From assembly GCA_015179025.1 (NCBI GenBank), contig WHUX01000194.1:1-64000 (forward strand): a stretch of DNA of 64,000 nucleotides. The letters run 5' to 3'. Below, piece by piece: positions 8,389 to 19,675 of the stretch (position 1 is its first letter; each line of letters starts with the position of its first letter). The translations under genes were made by a program, and so were the position numbers. The DNA comes from Terfezia claveryi. Lineage: Eukaryota; Ascomycota; Pezizomycetes; Pezizales; Pezizaceae. The notes below the pieces were generated by a model. The model made no database searches. It was not told the DNA's origin and worked only from the letters and a program-made list of their open reading frames with translations.

Positions 8389-10681
8389 TTATTTTTGCTG
8401 ATGTACCTTTCTCGCTTCTCCTTTCAGCACCTCCATCATAGGTAGATATACTGGTATTATGATGAACCCTTGAGTCTTTTTGTATCCTCCACCTACTCCA
8501 TTGAAGTATAGGTTTAAGCTTGGGTGGGTTCTGATTTCTGCCTTTGGTACTTCTCTTTTTAGTATATCATGCCTTATCAAGCATTGTCCTCCTGTATCCC
8601 TACATCTCAACACTATCCAGTAGTTCAAGGAGGGAGTTCCTAGCCAGACCTCCAAAGAGAGTGGGTCTCCATTTAGTCATGATATTTCTTCTCCTACTGA
8701 TGGGGCTTTTTCTGTTTCGATAATCTCAATGCCTTCATCTAAGGGGATGCTTCTAGACTTTGCGAAAGATAACAAAGATATTTGTATGATATTGAAGTGG
8801 CTTGAGCTGTCAGTCAATTCTTCACTCTCACGGTCATCTCCATCCTCTGATCCACTAGACTCAGCATATTCTTCGGTAGTTATTATGTAACTTTTCCCCT
8901 TTGAGCCCTCTGATTTCATATCTGTCCTTTCGAATCTTTCCTGTCCTTTTTATTCCTCTAGTTTTTCTTTATCTCTCTTTACTTCAAAGTATTGATTTCT
9001 AATGTGGTTTTCTCCGCAGATGGAACATAGTTCAAGTCCTTTGTCTGATGGCTTTGTTTTTGTTTCTGACATCTTCCTTCCTCCTGTCTTTGAGTTTTCT
9101 GCTTTTTGGGCGGTCTATGTACTCTTCTTTCTCTCTTTCTTCCTTTTGTCTACCAATAAGGAGTGTTGGCAGAGTTCCTCCCTAAATTCTGCCAATCTGT
9201 CTTATCTGTATAACATCACTGCTACTTCCGGTGCATGTTTCTCTAGCCCCCTCCATATCTCGTATATCAGGTTCTTGTCTGATATCGTCGGCTCTGCTCA
9301 TCGATCAAGGTTCTGTTTCTCATAGAAGTACTTGTTAGATGACTCCCTCCATGGTTCGAATACTCTCTTGTTAGCCAGTTCTTTCAGTCTTCTAACATCT
9401 TCTCCGAACGCATCTCTCATTACCCTCTTCCAGCTGTCCAGAGTGTATAGATATCTCATATTGTAGTCGTTCAGGGTTATAAACCAGTCTCTGGCTAATC
9501 CTTTTAGGCATTTCGGTATGGCTTTTACGACTTCTTGTTCCCCGTAAAATTTTGTTGAGACCTCGCACTGTCTGATAAAGTACTCCATGTTGTCTCTATC
9601 AAATTCGGTGAGATCTTTGGCTCACAGTGGCTGAGTTCTCTTCTCGCTCTATCTGTCCTGTCCCAAATCGTCATGTCTTTTGTAGTATCCATCCCTTCTG
9701 TAGCCTCTTCCACGTACTCGGCTCCTGTTCCTGTTCCTGTTCTCTTCAGCCTCTTCTTCCGTATCGCTTGGGAGTTGTCCTTGTTGACTCTCCCTGCTCT
9801 GTCTGTCTTCTTCCCTGCTCTGTTCCCTATCCCTGGCTTCGCTCGGGGTTCCCCCTCTCAGGTGGAGTGGTCTTGAGGTATCGAAGATTGTCTGCGAGGG
9901 AAGGAGATCTGTGAAAATGGAGTGTTCTCTAGGTTTGTTGCAGGCTGGGACTTGTCTAGGTTTTGGTATCTCGCCCAACGGTGGTTGGGCTTGCATTTGG
10001 GGTTGTCCTGCGAGGCGTTCCTCCATCTATTGTACTTTCTTGTTCACCTTTGCCATTTCCTTACCAAACGTGGCCATCAAGGTTGCCGTCTCTAGTTATT
10101 GGGTCTCTTCCATCCGACGGATGAGATCTTCTAACTTTGAGAAATGGTTGTTATCTTTAGGCCTCGTTTCGCTTTGTAGTCTGCTTATCAGTGGTGAGCT
10201 TCTCGTATGTACCTTGTAGGGAGGTTCCCGATTGGCAGGCATTTTTGGGATGGTGGGGTATAGTGTTTGAGGTTCGGTTGTGAGCTCGTCTTGTTCTTCT
10301 TCGGTTTCCAGCCCTTCTCCTCCGTCTTCCTCTTCTGCTCTCAGGTCAAGTTCGTCTCTGGGTTTGGCTTCTTCTTTCTCTTCTGGCTCCGGTTTGCTTC
10401 CTCTCCCAAACGTGGGGTTCAGTGGTGTCTTGGGTGCTTTGGACAGTTGCTTGTGAGTTATGGCTTCGTCCCGGCCCGGGGGCTTTTGTACTGGAGTCCG
10501 TCTCATTTTCGGGAAACGTTACCAAGGTTTCGGGTTTACCGTCATATCTTTTTCTGAGCTTATTTTTGCTGAGCAATAAAGTTTCAGCTCGGGGGAGCTT
10601 GCCTCGAGGCCAGATTACCCGAGAGGCTCTTCTTGCAGAGGGACAAAATGAGAGAGTGATGTAATCAAGACGTTGAGGCAA
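8389..10681 (-). pseudogene. gag-protease remnant of element A
   Basis: Pieces in order: a basic/Pro N-terminus (10681-10346), an acidic segment ending KLEDLIRRMEETQ-stop (10506-10096), and an Arg/Glu/Gln-rich segment (10026-9649) in the same frame after two stops. A capsid-like domain follows (9588-9298) with QCEVSTKFYGEQEVVKAIPK and GLARDW, where gypsy gags have L-G-A--W. Next is a degenerate knuckle CSICGENHIRNQ (about 9027-8992, last Cys lost). The protease-like part reads LEVWLGTPSLNYWIVL then RDTGGQCLIRHDIL, corresponding to the D-T/S-G active-site region. An acidic Ser-rich spacer lies between them. Dead copy; family assignment is good. Confidence 0.7.
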
Positions 10682-10746
10682 GAAATAGGATCCTGAGACC
10701 GGCTGGTCTCTGAGGGCTTCTCGTGAAACGAGGTGTTGCTACCAAC

Positions 10747-10920
10747 TGTAAGGACCAAACGTCATCAATTCTGCTTCAGCTTGCCTGGGGAGCGTCCGTC
10801 AAGTACGACTCCCGTCTATATACATGCGGGAGGCTCCCGTATCCTTCCCCTTTTGTCCATCCTCTATCTAATCTAGTCTGTACGTGTATAGGCTAAACTC
10901 CTTGGTAAGGGGACCTTACA
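10747..10920 (-). repeat. LTR of element A (5' LTR, - orientation)
   Basis: The ends read TGTAAGGACC ... GGGGACCTTACA, a terminal inverted repeat TGTAAGG/CCTTACA, 174 bp. The adjoining internal sequence on the - strand starts TTGGTAGCAACACC, a plausible primer-binding site beginning with TGG. Only one copy lies in the window. Confidence 0.75.
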
Positions 10921-11022
10921 CAGAGCTCAGGATTCTCTTTTTCCGAGCCAGCAGAGCTCAGTGATCTCTTGTTCCGAGCCAGCAGAGCTCAGGATTCTCT
11001 TGTTCCGAGCCAGCAGAGCTCA
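10921..11022. repeat. 31-bp tandem repeat, 3.3 copies
   Basis: The units start CAGAGCTCAGGATTCTC and end CCGAGCCAG, at 10921, 10952, 10983 and a partial one at 11014. The array begins on the very base after the element A LTR. Confidence 0.85.
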
Positions 11023-11077
11023 CGTCGTTAACGAGCCTTCAGTGCTCACTACCAACCTGGATCCTGCTAACCCTACT

Positions 11078-12722
11078 ATGGACTTGCAGTCATCATTTGA
11101 CGGTGCTGCTTGGGCTGTCAAAGGTGATGGCGGACGGAGGACAAGACAAACCTCGAAGACTCTGATGAGGAAGGTACAGTAATAAGGGTAAGGAAAGGTA
11201 AACCTGCCCCACCCTCAGTTGAAGAGAGATCAGCATTAGCACCTGCTAGCAGAGTGTTATTTGCCAGTTCTCAGCCCTGGGAAGGGCGAGGGCAGCAAGA
11301 GGGCAGACCTCGAGCAAACCCCAAGACCTCAAGGGCATTTGCAGTCAGTTATTCCTAGTTCTGTCCCTCCTAACCCAAGCTTCTTTGAAGATTTTTTGCC
11401 TACTACCAAAGGTATTCAAGCTGTTGTGGGGGGAATTTCGGCATTTTCAGGGTTTTTACGGTCGGAGTCGTCTATACTAAATCCAGAGAGCAGCGAAGAG
11501 GAGGGAGACATAGAACAGGAGCAGGCAAGCAGTCCGAGCCAACCTAGCACGAGTACAACGAGTACCAGCAGACCGAGCCAACCTAGCACAAGTACAACAA
11601 GTACAAGCAGACCTAGCGTTAGTACAATGAGTACAAGCAGACCCAGCCATCTTAGCAGAAGCAGATCCAGCGAGCCTAGCAAGATGCTGACGACATTTCC
11701 GAAAGACATTAAGCTTAAAGAGCTAAAGCCCTTCAACAGTACACTAGCTGATCTGGAGAGCTTTGATATCGGTAACAACTTCGAGTTGTTACGCCAAAAT
11801 CAACCTCTATATTATGGTGGATACGTGGTCGATGATCCTGATGGGGACTACCAATATGTAGCTCCGAATGCACCGGATGCACGGTCAAACTATGTCATGG
11901 GAAAAAGACTGTGCAGGATTCGTGGCGAAGATAGAGGGTGATGCGAAGAAATGGCTTGAAAATTACCAGTCCCAGAAGAAGCCAATTCCTAATTGCTGGA
12001 GCAAGCATGCGGATATGGAGGGTCCTGTGTTGCAGGGGAATGGAGATGTTGTTGAAATATTATTATTTGATTTATTGAAAGAACAGTTCAGCAGAGAAGT
12101 GGATGCTTGCACTGCAGAGGTTGAGCTGAAGAGATACAACTGGGACCTGTTCAACAAAGGAGGTTCTAGATAGTCGGTTACAGACTTCAAGACACACATT
12201 GAGCGTCTTATGAAAAGAGCTCAGAAGACCGGGTCATTTGAAAGAATCTATTGCATTCGAAATGCACTCTCTAAAACAATGAAAGAGCAAACTCGAATTG
12301 TAGAGACAGAAGAGATCTTATGGGAGCTGATCAGGGAGGTACACCTTACGATGGTAGTTGATGAGGCTAGCATTCAGTTGTCTGTATTGAGGAAAGCAAG
12401 GCCATTTGGAAGAGACTTGTAGGAAGAAGAAGCAGGACAAGCAGGATTCTGCAGTAAAAGCACCTTTGAAGAAGGATGGGGGGGCATGCAATCGATGTGG
12501 ACGTCAAGGTCATTTTGCTAATACCTGCTTCTCAAAGAAGCATAAGGATGGCTCTACCTTGCGTGAGCAGACAGCAGCCAAGGAACAGCAGCTGAAGCCG
12601 ACAGAAGCTAAGCCTTATCCAAGGCATGATACAAGGCAAGCCGGAGTTGGAGGGAATGCGAACTTTGCAAGCAAGTGTATTACCGGTGTGGCCAGGAGGG
12701 GCACATAATTCGTGATTGCGAG
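11078..12722 (+). pseudogene. gag of element B with two CCHC knuckles
   Basis: An unbroken 226-codon frame (11261-11941) contains a low-complexity Ser/Thr/Pro block built on a 39-bp repeat (SQPSTSTTSTSRP). It then reads LKELKPFNSTLADLESFD. The capsid-like part continues in another frame with CAGFVAKIEGDAKKWLENY, LLFDLLKEQFSRE and FKTHIERLMKRAQ. A knuckle CNRCGRQGHFANTC (CX2CX4HX4C) lies at about 12487-12528. A second, YRCGQEGHIIRDC, lies at about 12677-12715 in a shifted frame and has lost its first Cys. At least three frameshifts or stops. Consistent with a dead gypsy Gag. Confidence 0.75.
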
Positions 12723-13394
12723 ACGTCAGCTATGACTTCACAGAACAACATCAATATTCTCCAAAATTCACAATACCAATTAAAGCATCAAGCGAAGCAT
12801 CAAGTTCAGTGTTTTAGACAAGCGTTCTGTCCCTTTACTTAATTTAGTAACCCAAACGTATGTATCAAATGATGTGTTTACTATACCCCATAACTTGTGT
12901 GAGGAGATAGAGGTATAGCTAGAGTGTGAAGATAGATTGAGATCTAAGAGATTGATATACCTTTACACAGTCCCAGTGACTACAGAGCATGAGTGGGCGG
13001 GCTCTGGTAGGTGGCATGAACAAACTGAGCGAGCTTGATGAGAACGAGCGAGCTTGAGGAAAATGATGAGGTTAAAGAGATTGGACACACATATGATTGT
13101 GGTATCACAACTAATCCAATTAAGGAGCTTGCAATGTTCGAACTGGAAGCCGATGTTCCAGAAGGCTCGAAGGAAGCAGAATGCTCGAGGGATGCAGAAG
13201 GCTCAAAGGACGCAGACGGAGAAAACGAGGTTGATGTTAATATCCCGGAAGGCCTGTATTGATAAAATCAGAGGCAACCAAGCTGGAAGCCGTTAAACTG
13301 GTTAGATATATCGCGAATGAGGAAGACATACCAGAAGATAAAGAATTAGCTAAGGCTGTTAGGAGAATGTGGCTAATATGGAGTTAAGCGAGGG

Positions 13395-14150
13395 AAAGTT
13401 GTAGATTATATCTCGTTGGGTAGAAGTTACCCATTATGGATGTCCACAATCGTTGCAATCTGATAATGGCATGCACTTCATCAACCTTATCATTAGAGCA
13501 CTTTGCGGGATTCTATGGATCAAACACCACCTATCCACGCCTTATTACCCCCAATCCAACCGGAAAATTGAGAGGGTACAGTAGTCGGAACCGTCCAAAC
13601 AATGTTGAAAAAAACTGTGCAGGAAGCAGCGGAGGGAAGTAGGGTGGATGGAGAAGCAATAAGGGGGGGGGTGGCAAGCAGGTAATGCTATTGAAGAAGA
13701 TCCAGCTACAGAGGAGACTAAATCAGTTTATTGGGCGCCCCTTCTGCAAACAGTATTGTGGGCTTGCCGTTGTACCTGCCATATATCGACTGGATACTCA
13801 CCAGCTATATTAGCATTGGGTAAAGAGTTGCGAATGCCAGTTGATTTGGGGGATGCGGATGAACACCCTAGAACAAATGAAGAGCATGGAATGCTTATAT
13901 CAAGAAGAATAAGGTAGTTAACAGAGGGTATCCTGAGTTTAAGGGAGCTGAAGTTGATAGAGATATCGGTCCTTTTGTACAGTTTGAACTTGGTCAGCGG
14001 GCGTGGAAGAGGGAATCTAATTATGACAGGAAGGGCTTTGCACCTGTTTTTGTACCTCGCTGGACAGGTTCCTTTTGTCATTCATTGAGTGTGGGACAAG
14101 AATGTATACAAGCTGAGGATGGATCTGGTGGTAACAGGCAAAAGGTAGTT
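13395..14150 (+). pseudogene. integrase fragment of element B
   Basis: Across frame changes the core reads GCPQSLQSDNGMHFINL (about 13437-13487, second catalytic Asp) and STPYYPQSNRKIERV (about 13535-13579, catalytic Glu). The gypsy signature LWACRCTCHISTGYSP then LGKELRMPVDL lies at about 13752-13850. The C-terminal module includes QFELGQRAWKRESNYDRKGF and PRWTGPF (about 14057-14077), the GPY/F motif. The first catalytic Asp and HHCC finger are missing. Clear gypsy integrase, inactive. Confidence 0.82.
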
Positions 14151-14159
14151 AACTGAATA

Positions 14160-15038
14160 GTTGTTGTTGTTGTTATCATGGTGTTGAGGTTGTCATGGTG
14201 TTGAGGTTGTGTTCCGAGGCGATGGGCATTGGTGGTTGTTTCGGTTGTTCTAGTTGCTTCGGTTGTCTAGTCTGGTTGTCCACTTTGCTGGCCTTCTTTT
14301 GAGGAAGGGGATGTGTGGTATTGCCTTATGTGGATGCGACCACAGCTCTAGAGTCTTGGCATGATGTATATGTAGCGAGCTTAGCATAGCATAGAGAGAG
14401 TGAACAACCTTCCCATCACAAGGTGCGTATAGAAATACTAGGCTAACAAAGTGTATGTTGCATCTCGGGGATTTACTATAGCATATGGTATGTCTATACT
14501 AGTCTTTTTACTCGCCTCATCTCACTTCCCAAGAAAGCAGGGGTAAGAAGCATACATAAAAAACTGCCATATAGATGCCTAAAGTAAACTGAATTTCCAT
14601 TTCATATTCATCTCTGCAAATAATATATGAACAGCAAGTAAAATATCGTCCTGAAATTTACCACTCACATATCTCTCTAAAACTCCAATTATAATTCGTG
14701 AAGAAAACCAAGTATCTTGCCAACATATAAAGCCTCTACCCATGCGTGCCATCCATTTTGTCATAAATCACCCTGTACTATGTAGCCAGGCCCAAGAAAT
14801 TGGGCCTCATGCATAGACCACGAAAAGAAAATCCCGCACAACCAAAAGACAGAACCTTCAGAGCAGGCCCTCTTTTTCCTAATTTAAAAAGTGGAATCCG
14901 TTGCGATTGTGAATTGGTCGTGCTAGTGTAGGATCTTCATTCTCAGAAGAAGCGTAGAGGTTAGGTTCTAGATTAGCACAGGATTGCAAAATGACTAGGC
15001 TCCTAGGCCGAGCATTAAATGAAGGTTAATTTATAATA
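14160..15038. other. Mostly non-coding; short repeats
   Basis: It begins with GTT triplets and two copies of ATGGTGTTGAGGTTGTC (14177-14210), and contains one TAGTCTGGTTG word (14268-14278). The rest shows no supported gene. Confidence 0.4.
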
Positions 15039-15341
15039 TCAGCGTAGCATCGCCACGTCTGCAAAGAAGAGCCTCTGACCAGTGGTCAGAACCAACCTCT
15101 TCTCAAACAGGGAATGTGAGTTGAAGCTAGTGGCCTTTTTCTCCACTTTCTCGGAGAATGACTCAAATCCTCCCTCGAGAGCATTTTCCTCAATCACCAA
15201 CTCTTTCTTGGTTCCCTGAAATACCTCCTGCATAGTGCTGCTGATTAGAGCACGCACAATCAGTAACTGGTGAGCTGGAGCTCCAGTTGGCAGCGTTCTT
15301 TCCTCACCAAGAATACCAACTCCGAATACAATGTCCCCCAC
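15039..15341 (-). CDS. Unrecognised ORF, 100 codons, doubtful
   Basis: The peptide starts MGDIVFGVGILGEERT and ends LFFADVAMLR. It has balanced composition and a mixed helix-like pattern (KELVIEENALEGGFESFSEKVEKK), unlike the low-complexity shadows elsewhere. The frame upstream soon meets stops, so it could be an exon or a remnant. I recognise no domain and see no supporting neighbour. Confidence 0.2.
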   Translation of the reverse strand: MGDIVFGVGILGEERTLPTGAPAHQLLIVRALISSTMQEVFQGTKKELVIEENALEGGFESFSEKVEKKATSFNSHSLFEKRLVLTTGQRLFFADVAMLR

Positions 15342-15754
15342 ATTACCACAGGCACAAGATCCTCAAGCCTGCACCAAGCGTCTGCAAGCAGCAAGAGGTT
15401 CCAGGCTGTAACCCAGCCTGAGAGGCAAGGCATGAAGTACGAAAAGCCCCAAAGAAGGGGAGACCTGAAAACGAGAGTCAGATGGCTAGTAGGTCACAAC
15501 TCTCTGCCTCAGATGCCCACTCCATCTATCCCCGGTGAAAATCATCAAGTTGGGGCTAAAATACTTAAACTATATTAGCAATACACCAGGAAACAATCCC
15601 TGCTACCCATATCTTTCTCCATCAGTTTGATACAAAAGCCTGATGGTCTCACTTAAAAGACAGAAGAACATTTCCTAGGGCGAAGAGTTGGCTTTTAAAG
15701 AGAAACCGCATAACTTGAATGAGGTGGCGGTTAAGAGGGGTATATCAAGAGACT

Positions 15755-16782
15755 TTAGTGGGCCCAATGAGAGCGCTTACTTTCACAAGGTTAGTACTCC
15801 TCGTTGAGACATCCAAATTCAGCATATTGTATTCGAAATAAAAGCTACCTAAAGGCCTCCTCCCAGAGGGGTATTGGGGAGATCATCTTGTAAGGAGGCT
15901 CATACTTCGCATTTCATTGGAAACTGGATATTATCACAACCAAGGTTGATATTTTAGCCCAAGATGGTGAGGCTATAAGGTATGTTCATTAAATTGTTTG
16001 CATGGACCCTTCATTCGCCAATCGGGAAGAGACTAACAGCAAATTATCTCTTCGAACACCTCCAATAGCAGTGGAACACTGGCTATTAATGCATTCCAGC
16101 CACCGGAAGAAGAGTCTGGGGGAGGAAATGCACAGCAGGGTCCCTCCTCCAACGTCTCCCTCGGATACCAGTGGAAGATGGGACATCAGCCATTGCCGCC
16201 CACTACCCATTATATTTCTTTATGTTGAGTACGGGAGCCCATGCCACCACCAACAGTGGGTAAGAAGACGGCAGGGAAAGAAGCCCATAGCGGAGTATAG
16301 CTTCGATTCTTTCTGATAGCAGTGAAACACTAGCTACCAATAGAACGTCAGTCATTCCCGCAAATCACCTAGAGCGCACAAGAACAGTGCCGGGGATGAA
16401 GGCAATAGCAGAGTTGGAGTTTCGAGGAGTATATGGAGAGGAGTTAGTGGGCCCAATGGAGCCCTTACTTTCAGAAGGTTAGTGCCCCCCGTTGAGACAC
16501 CCCCATTTTAGCATAGTGTATTCGGAATGAAAGCTAAAGGCCTCCTAGTGATCATGGAGTCATTGATGAGACATTCCTCTCAGAGAGGTATGGTGAGGTC
16601 ATGTGTGAGCGGGGATCGTACCTCACAATGGACACTGGGAATTCTCAACCGAAATTCATATTATAGCCTGATCCTAAAGGGTATCTTCATCCAATTGTTT
16701 ACGTAGACCCCTCATTCGCCAATGGGAGTGCGGGGAGGAGACAAACAGTAAAGTGTCTCTTCGAACATTAGCTATAATAGCG
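15755..16782. repeat. Direct repeat, two copies of about 330 bp, 688 bp apart
   Basis: Copy 1 (15755-16085) and copy 2 (16443-16782) both start AGTGGGCCCAATG and share AAGGTTAGTxCxCCxCGTTG and AAAGGCCTCC. Both run on to CATTCGCCAATxGG and end TCTCTTCGAACA. The flanking motif 'GCAGTGGAACACTxGCTA' recurs several times further right. No coding content recognised. Confidence 0.8.
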
Positions 16783-16819
16783 GAACCTTCATCGTTCCCC
16801 GACAGGGACCGAATAGGGG

Positions 16820-16851
16820 TGTTGAGTATTCTTTTTTTAAAAAAAGATAGC
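16820..16851 (+). repeat. LINE-like 3' tail fragment
   Basis: A CAGGGACCGAATAGGGGTGT-like stretch is followed by GAGTATT and a T/A-homopolymer stretch. It matches the tail motif seen at 48411-48470 (+) and, inverted, at 21700, 37325 and 48540. Confidence 0.45.
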
Positions 16852-16999
16852 GGTGGAGCACTGGAAATTAATCCTTTCTGGTCACCAGGCGTGGTGGACA
16901 AGAAATTGCAAAGGTGAGGAAAAGAGACGCACAGCAGGTGGCTCTTCGAACACCTCCAGCGCCAGTCAAACTGTCACTACCGATGGGACATCAGATATT

Positions 17000-18065
17000 G
17001 CCGCCCACCAAGTATTTATTTTCTATAAAAGAAAATTCTTCGGGAACCCTTGCTACCGCCAATGGTGGGCACGGAAAAGCGCAGGGAAAAACGCCCATGG
17101 CAGAGAATAGCGTCGATTATTTCCGATAGCAGTAGAACATTATCTATCAGTAGCTGCCACCAATCGCCGGTAGTACGGAAGAAAAGGGCAGAGGAGGAAA
17201 AGCCCAGTGGATGAAGGCCATAGTAAGATGCCGCTGGAAGTGTTTCCAATAGAAGTGGAATACTATCTACTAATACCACGTTCAGCCATTGGCATCAATC
17301 ACCATTAATACACAAGAGGAGGGAGGGGAAGAAGAGGGGGACGTACCTTTAGGCCAATCACCATTAGGACGTAGGAGATGGAGGGGAAGAAGAGGGGGAC
17401 GTGCTATTAGGCCAATTGCCATTAGTATACAAGAGGAAGAAGGGGAAGAAGAGGAGGACGTACCTTTAGCTAATTACCATTAGTACGCAAGGGGAGGAAG
17501 GGGATGAAGAGGGGGATGAGCTATTAGGCCAATTGCCATTAGTACGGAAGAGGAGGAAGGGCGAAGAAGAGAGGGTACGCAAGAAGAGGGAGGCGGGATG
17601 ATGGCCATAGTAGTGTGCCGCTGGAAATGTTTCCAATAGAAGTGGAATACTAGCTACTAATACCACGTCAGCCATTGGCATCGGTCACCATTAATACACA
17701 AGAGGAGGGAGGGGAAGAAGAGGGAGGGGAAGAAGAGGGGGACGTACTATTAGGCCAATCACCATTAGTACGCAAGAAGAGGGAGGCGGGATGAAGGCCA
17801 TTGCAGGGTGCCGACGGAAGTGTTTCCAATAGAAGTGGAATACTAGCTACTAATACTATGTCAGCCATTGGCATCAATCACCATTAATACACAAGAGGAG
17901 GGAGGAGAAGAAGAGGGGGACGTACCTTTAGGCTAATCACCACTAGTACGCAAGAAGAAGAAGGGGAAGAAGAGGGCCGGGGATGAGCCATAGCTGCCCA
18001 GAACTCATAATGCACAAGAAGAGGGCATGGGAAGAGACCCATTGCAGAGTGTCGCTTCGAGCATT
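17000..18065. repeat. Purine-rich complex tandem repeat, about 194-bp period
   Basis: The landmark TGTTTCCAATAGAAGTGGAA occurs at about 17238, 17627 and 17821, spaced about 389 and 194 bp. Each is followed by AATACTAxCTACTAATACxA, CAGCCATTGGCATC and a variable number of GAGGAGGGAGGGGAAGAAG-type blocks ending GACGTAC/GACGTGC. The purine blocks leave one strand open as a Glu/Gly peptide and the other as Pro/Ser, neither convincing as a gene. Confidence 0.8.
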
Positions 18066-19328
18066 TCCGTAACTTGGTTATTCATCCAGTGCTGCCCATC
18101 ACCCATGGTAGGCAACAAGTGTGCGTGGGAAGAAGGCCATAGCAAAGGGCCTGAACTAGTATAAACTCCAGCTGCCATGACGGCTGCCCCTGTAGGATGG
18201 AGGCCTTCCTAATGATCCTTATAATTGGAGCTGCTCGAGGAATTGAGCCGACGCTGTCCTGAGTCAGCGGCATAACCAATCTCTCCGGAGATTACCTACC
18301 CTAGAAAACCTATAAGGTGATATTGGAGATAGTCTTTAAACGATACTGTGAAGGAGGGATTGAGTCGATTTAGGAGGGGTAGGTTTTGAAATAACATTTT
18401 CTTTGAACAGTGTATTTGCGCGAGGTACAGAGAATCATCTGTGGAAATTGACAATGTTGGAGTATGAGGATAATCAACCAGGGTATAGGTTGATGGGGAC
18501 CTGTTTTCCTTTGGTTCCTTATCATTATCGTCAGCGAATGTATTCTCTTCTCTTGTAGCTGGTTACTCCTCATTAACCTTTTCTCGTAGCTGGTACCTAC
18601 TCGTTACCGTCCTCTCGTAGCTGGTTACTTCTCATTGAGTGGGTTCGAGCATTTTGGGCAGTTGAGCTATAGCAGCAAAATTTGTTCTTTTAGTGCCAAG
18701 AGTTTCATTAATGTTAAAAACTACTCAGATTCTAGTTCTATATAGGCTTGAAATTTCACAAGATCGCGCAGAAGAAATGTAATAATTATCATAGTCTCCT
18801 ATAGGGTGACACTTCAATTTTGGAAGCGCGAGCTACTACCAAACCTTAGGAACTAATAAAATGGATATTAGATATGAATATACCGTAGATCATGGGCTGT
18901 CTCCACAAGACCTTGTTACATGACTCCCCTTGCTCCTCATCTACGAGTATAATTTATCTTAAGGTGAGTTCACAAGAGTTTCTTGTTTTGAATGGGTATC
19001 TCGGAATTTGTAACCCATGATGTCTAGGAGCCACATAGCGAGAAAGTATCAGGTAGACTAGGAGTGCAAACATTCAGTCCCACTCTCCACAACTAAACCC
19101 CCTTCGATTAGGGATTTCAATCCTGACTCCCGTTTTTTTTGCTGTTTCGGTTCCATTTGCCGAGCATCACTCCTGTATGGCTTCTGTTCCTCCTACTGCC
19201 TTCCCTTTGGACGCGAATTTCTTTGTCCTTCCCCTGAATCTCCCCCGTGTTGCCAATTGAGATATATTCGCATAAATCCCATTTCCAGTCCCGTATCCGT
19301 TATCGCTAACCAAGGAAATGGCAATTTC
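18066..19328. other. No gene recognised
   Basis: Contains a threefold variant of CTCGTAGCTGGTTACTxCTCATT (about 18554-18640). Otherwise no ORF with protein-like character and no repeat that I can place. Confidence 0.4.
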
Positions 19329-19675
19329 TGTTAGGCAGTGGAGGTGGTACTAGAGAGGCAGCGCAGGGTCAGAACGGATCTTCAACTACAGCGGATCGTA
19401 ATACGTGGAGTGGATAGAAGAGAGCAAATGCACTGGGTCGTGAGCGATGCGATGTGATGAAGACTTACCTAATTCTCGACGCAAAAAGAGTCCAGAGCGT
19501 TGTCTATATACAAAAGAATTCAGGGTAAGACTATATGCAGGGATAAATTATTCGGCCAATCAGAAGCAAGAGAATACTGCAATATCCTGACAACCAGGGG
19601 GCAACGACAGTGACTCAACCAGACATACGCAGGATACTTGTGTATGTGCGAGTGGCTTCCGTATGCGTTTTAACA
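19329..19675 (-). repeat. LTR-like dispersed repeat, copy A
   Basis: Bounded by TGTTAGGCAG and GTTTTAACA. Read on the - strand it matches copy B (22724-23139) over most of its length, including CGCACATACxCAAGTAT, GGTTGAGTxACT and TTACCCTGAATxxCxxTGTT. The TG...CA ends suggest a solo LTR. I see no clean 5-bp target duplication (ATTTC versus ATCAG). Confidence 0.7.

Larger units (their letters stand above)
8389..10920 (-). mobile_element. Ty3/gypsy-like element A: 5' LTR, gag and protease only
   Basis: On the - strand the order is LTR (10747-10920), leader, gag, zinc knuckle, protease. The sequence then ends near 8389 against the minisatellite cluster. RT, RNase H, integrase and the second LTR are absent. 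Several stops and frameshifts lie in gag. Its 5' LTR directly abuts the tandem repeat at 10921 that precedes the oppositely oriented element B. Confidence 0.75.
11023..14510 (+). mobile_element. Ty3/gypsy element B, RT deleted
   Basis: Gag (11078-12708), a second zinc knuckle (about 12670-12722) and integrase (about 13395-14150) lie on + in the right order. Protease, RT and RNase H, normally about 2.5 kb, are missing between 12.8 and 13.4 kb. A purine-rich AGGAAGGGGA followed by TGTG at 14312 may mark the 3' LTR start. I could not find the LTR end or a 5' LTR, so the outer limits are approximate. Confidence 0.72.

Noticed and set aside
7850..8445. Seven overlapping ORFs of 66-142 codons
   Set aside because: They translate a GC-rich minisatellite; no domain, and the frames on both strands are repeats.
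11416..11778. 120-codon Leu/Val-rich ORF on -, looking like a membrane protein
   Set aside because: It is the antisense of the Ser/Thr/Pro repeat in the gag of element B.
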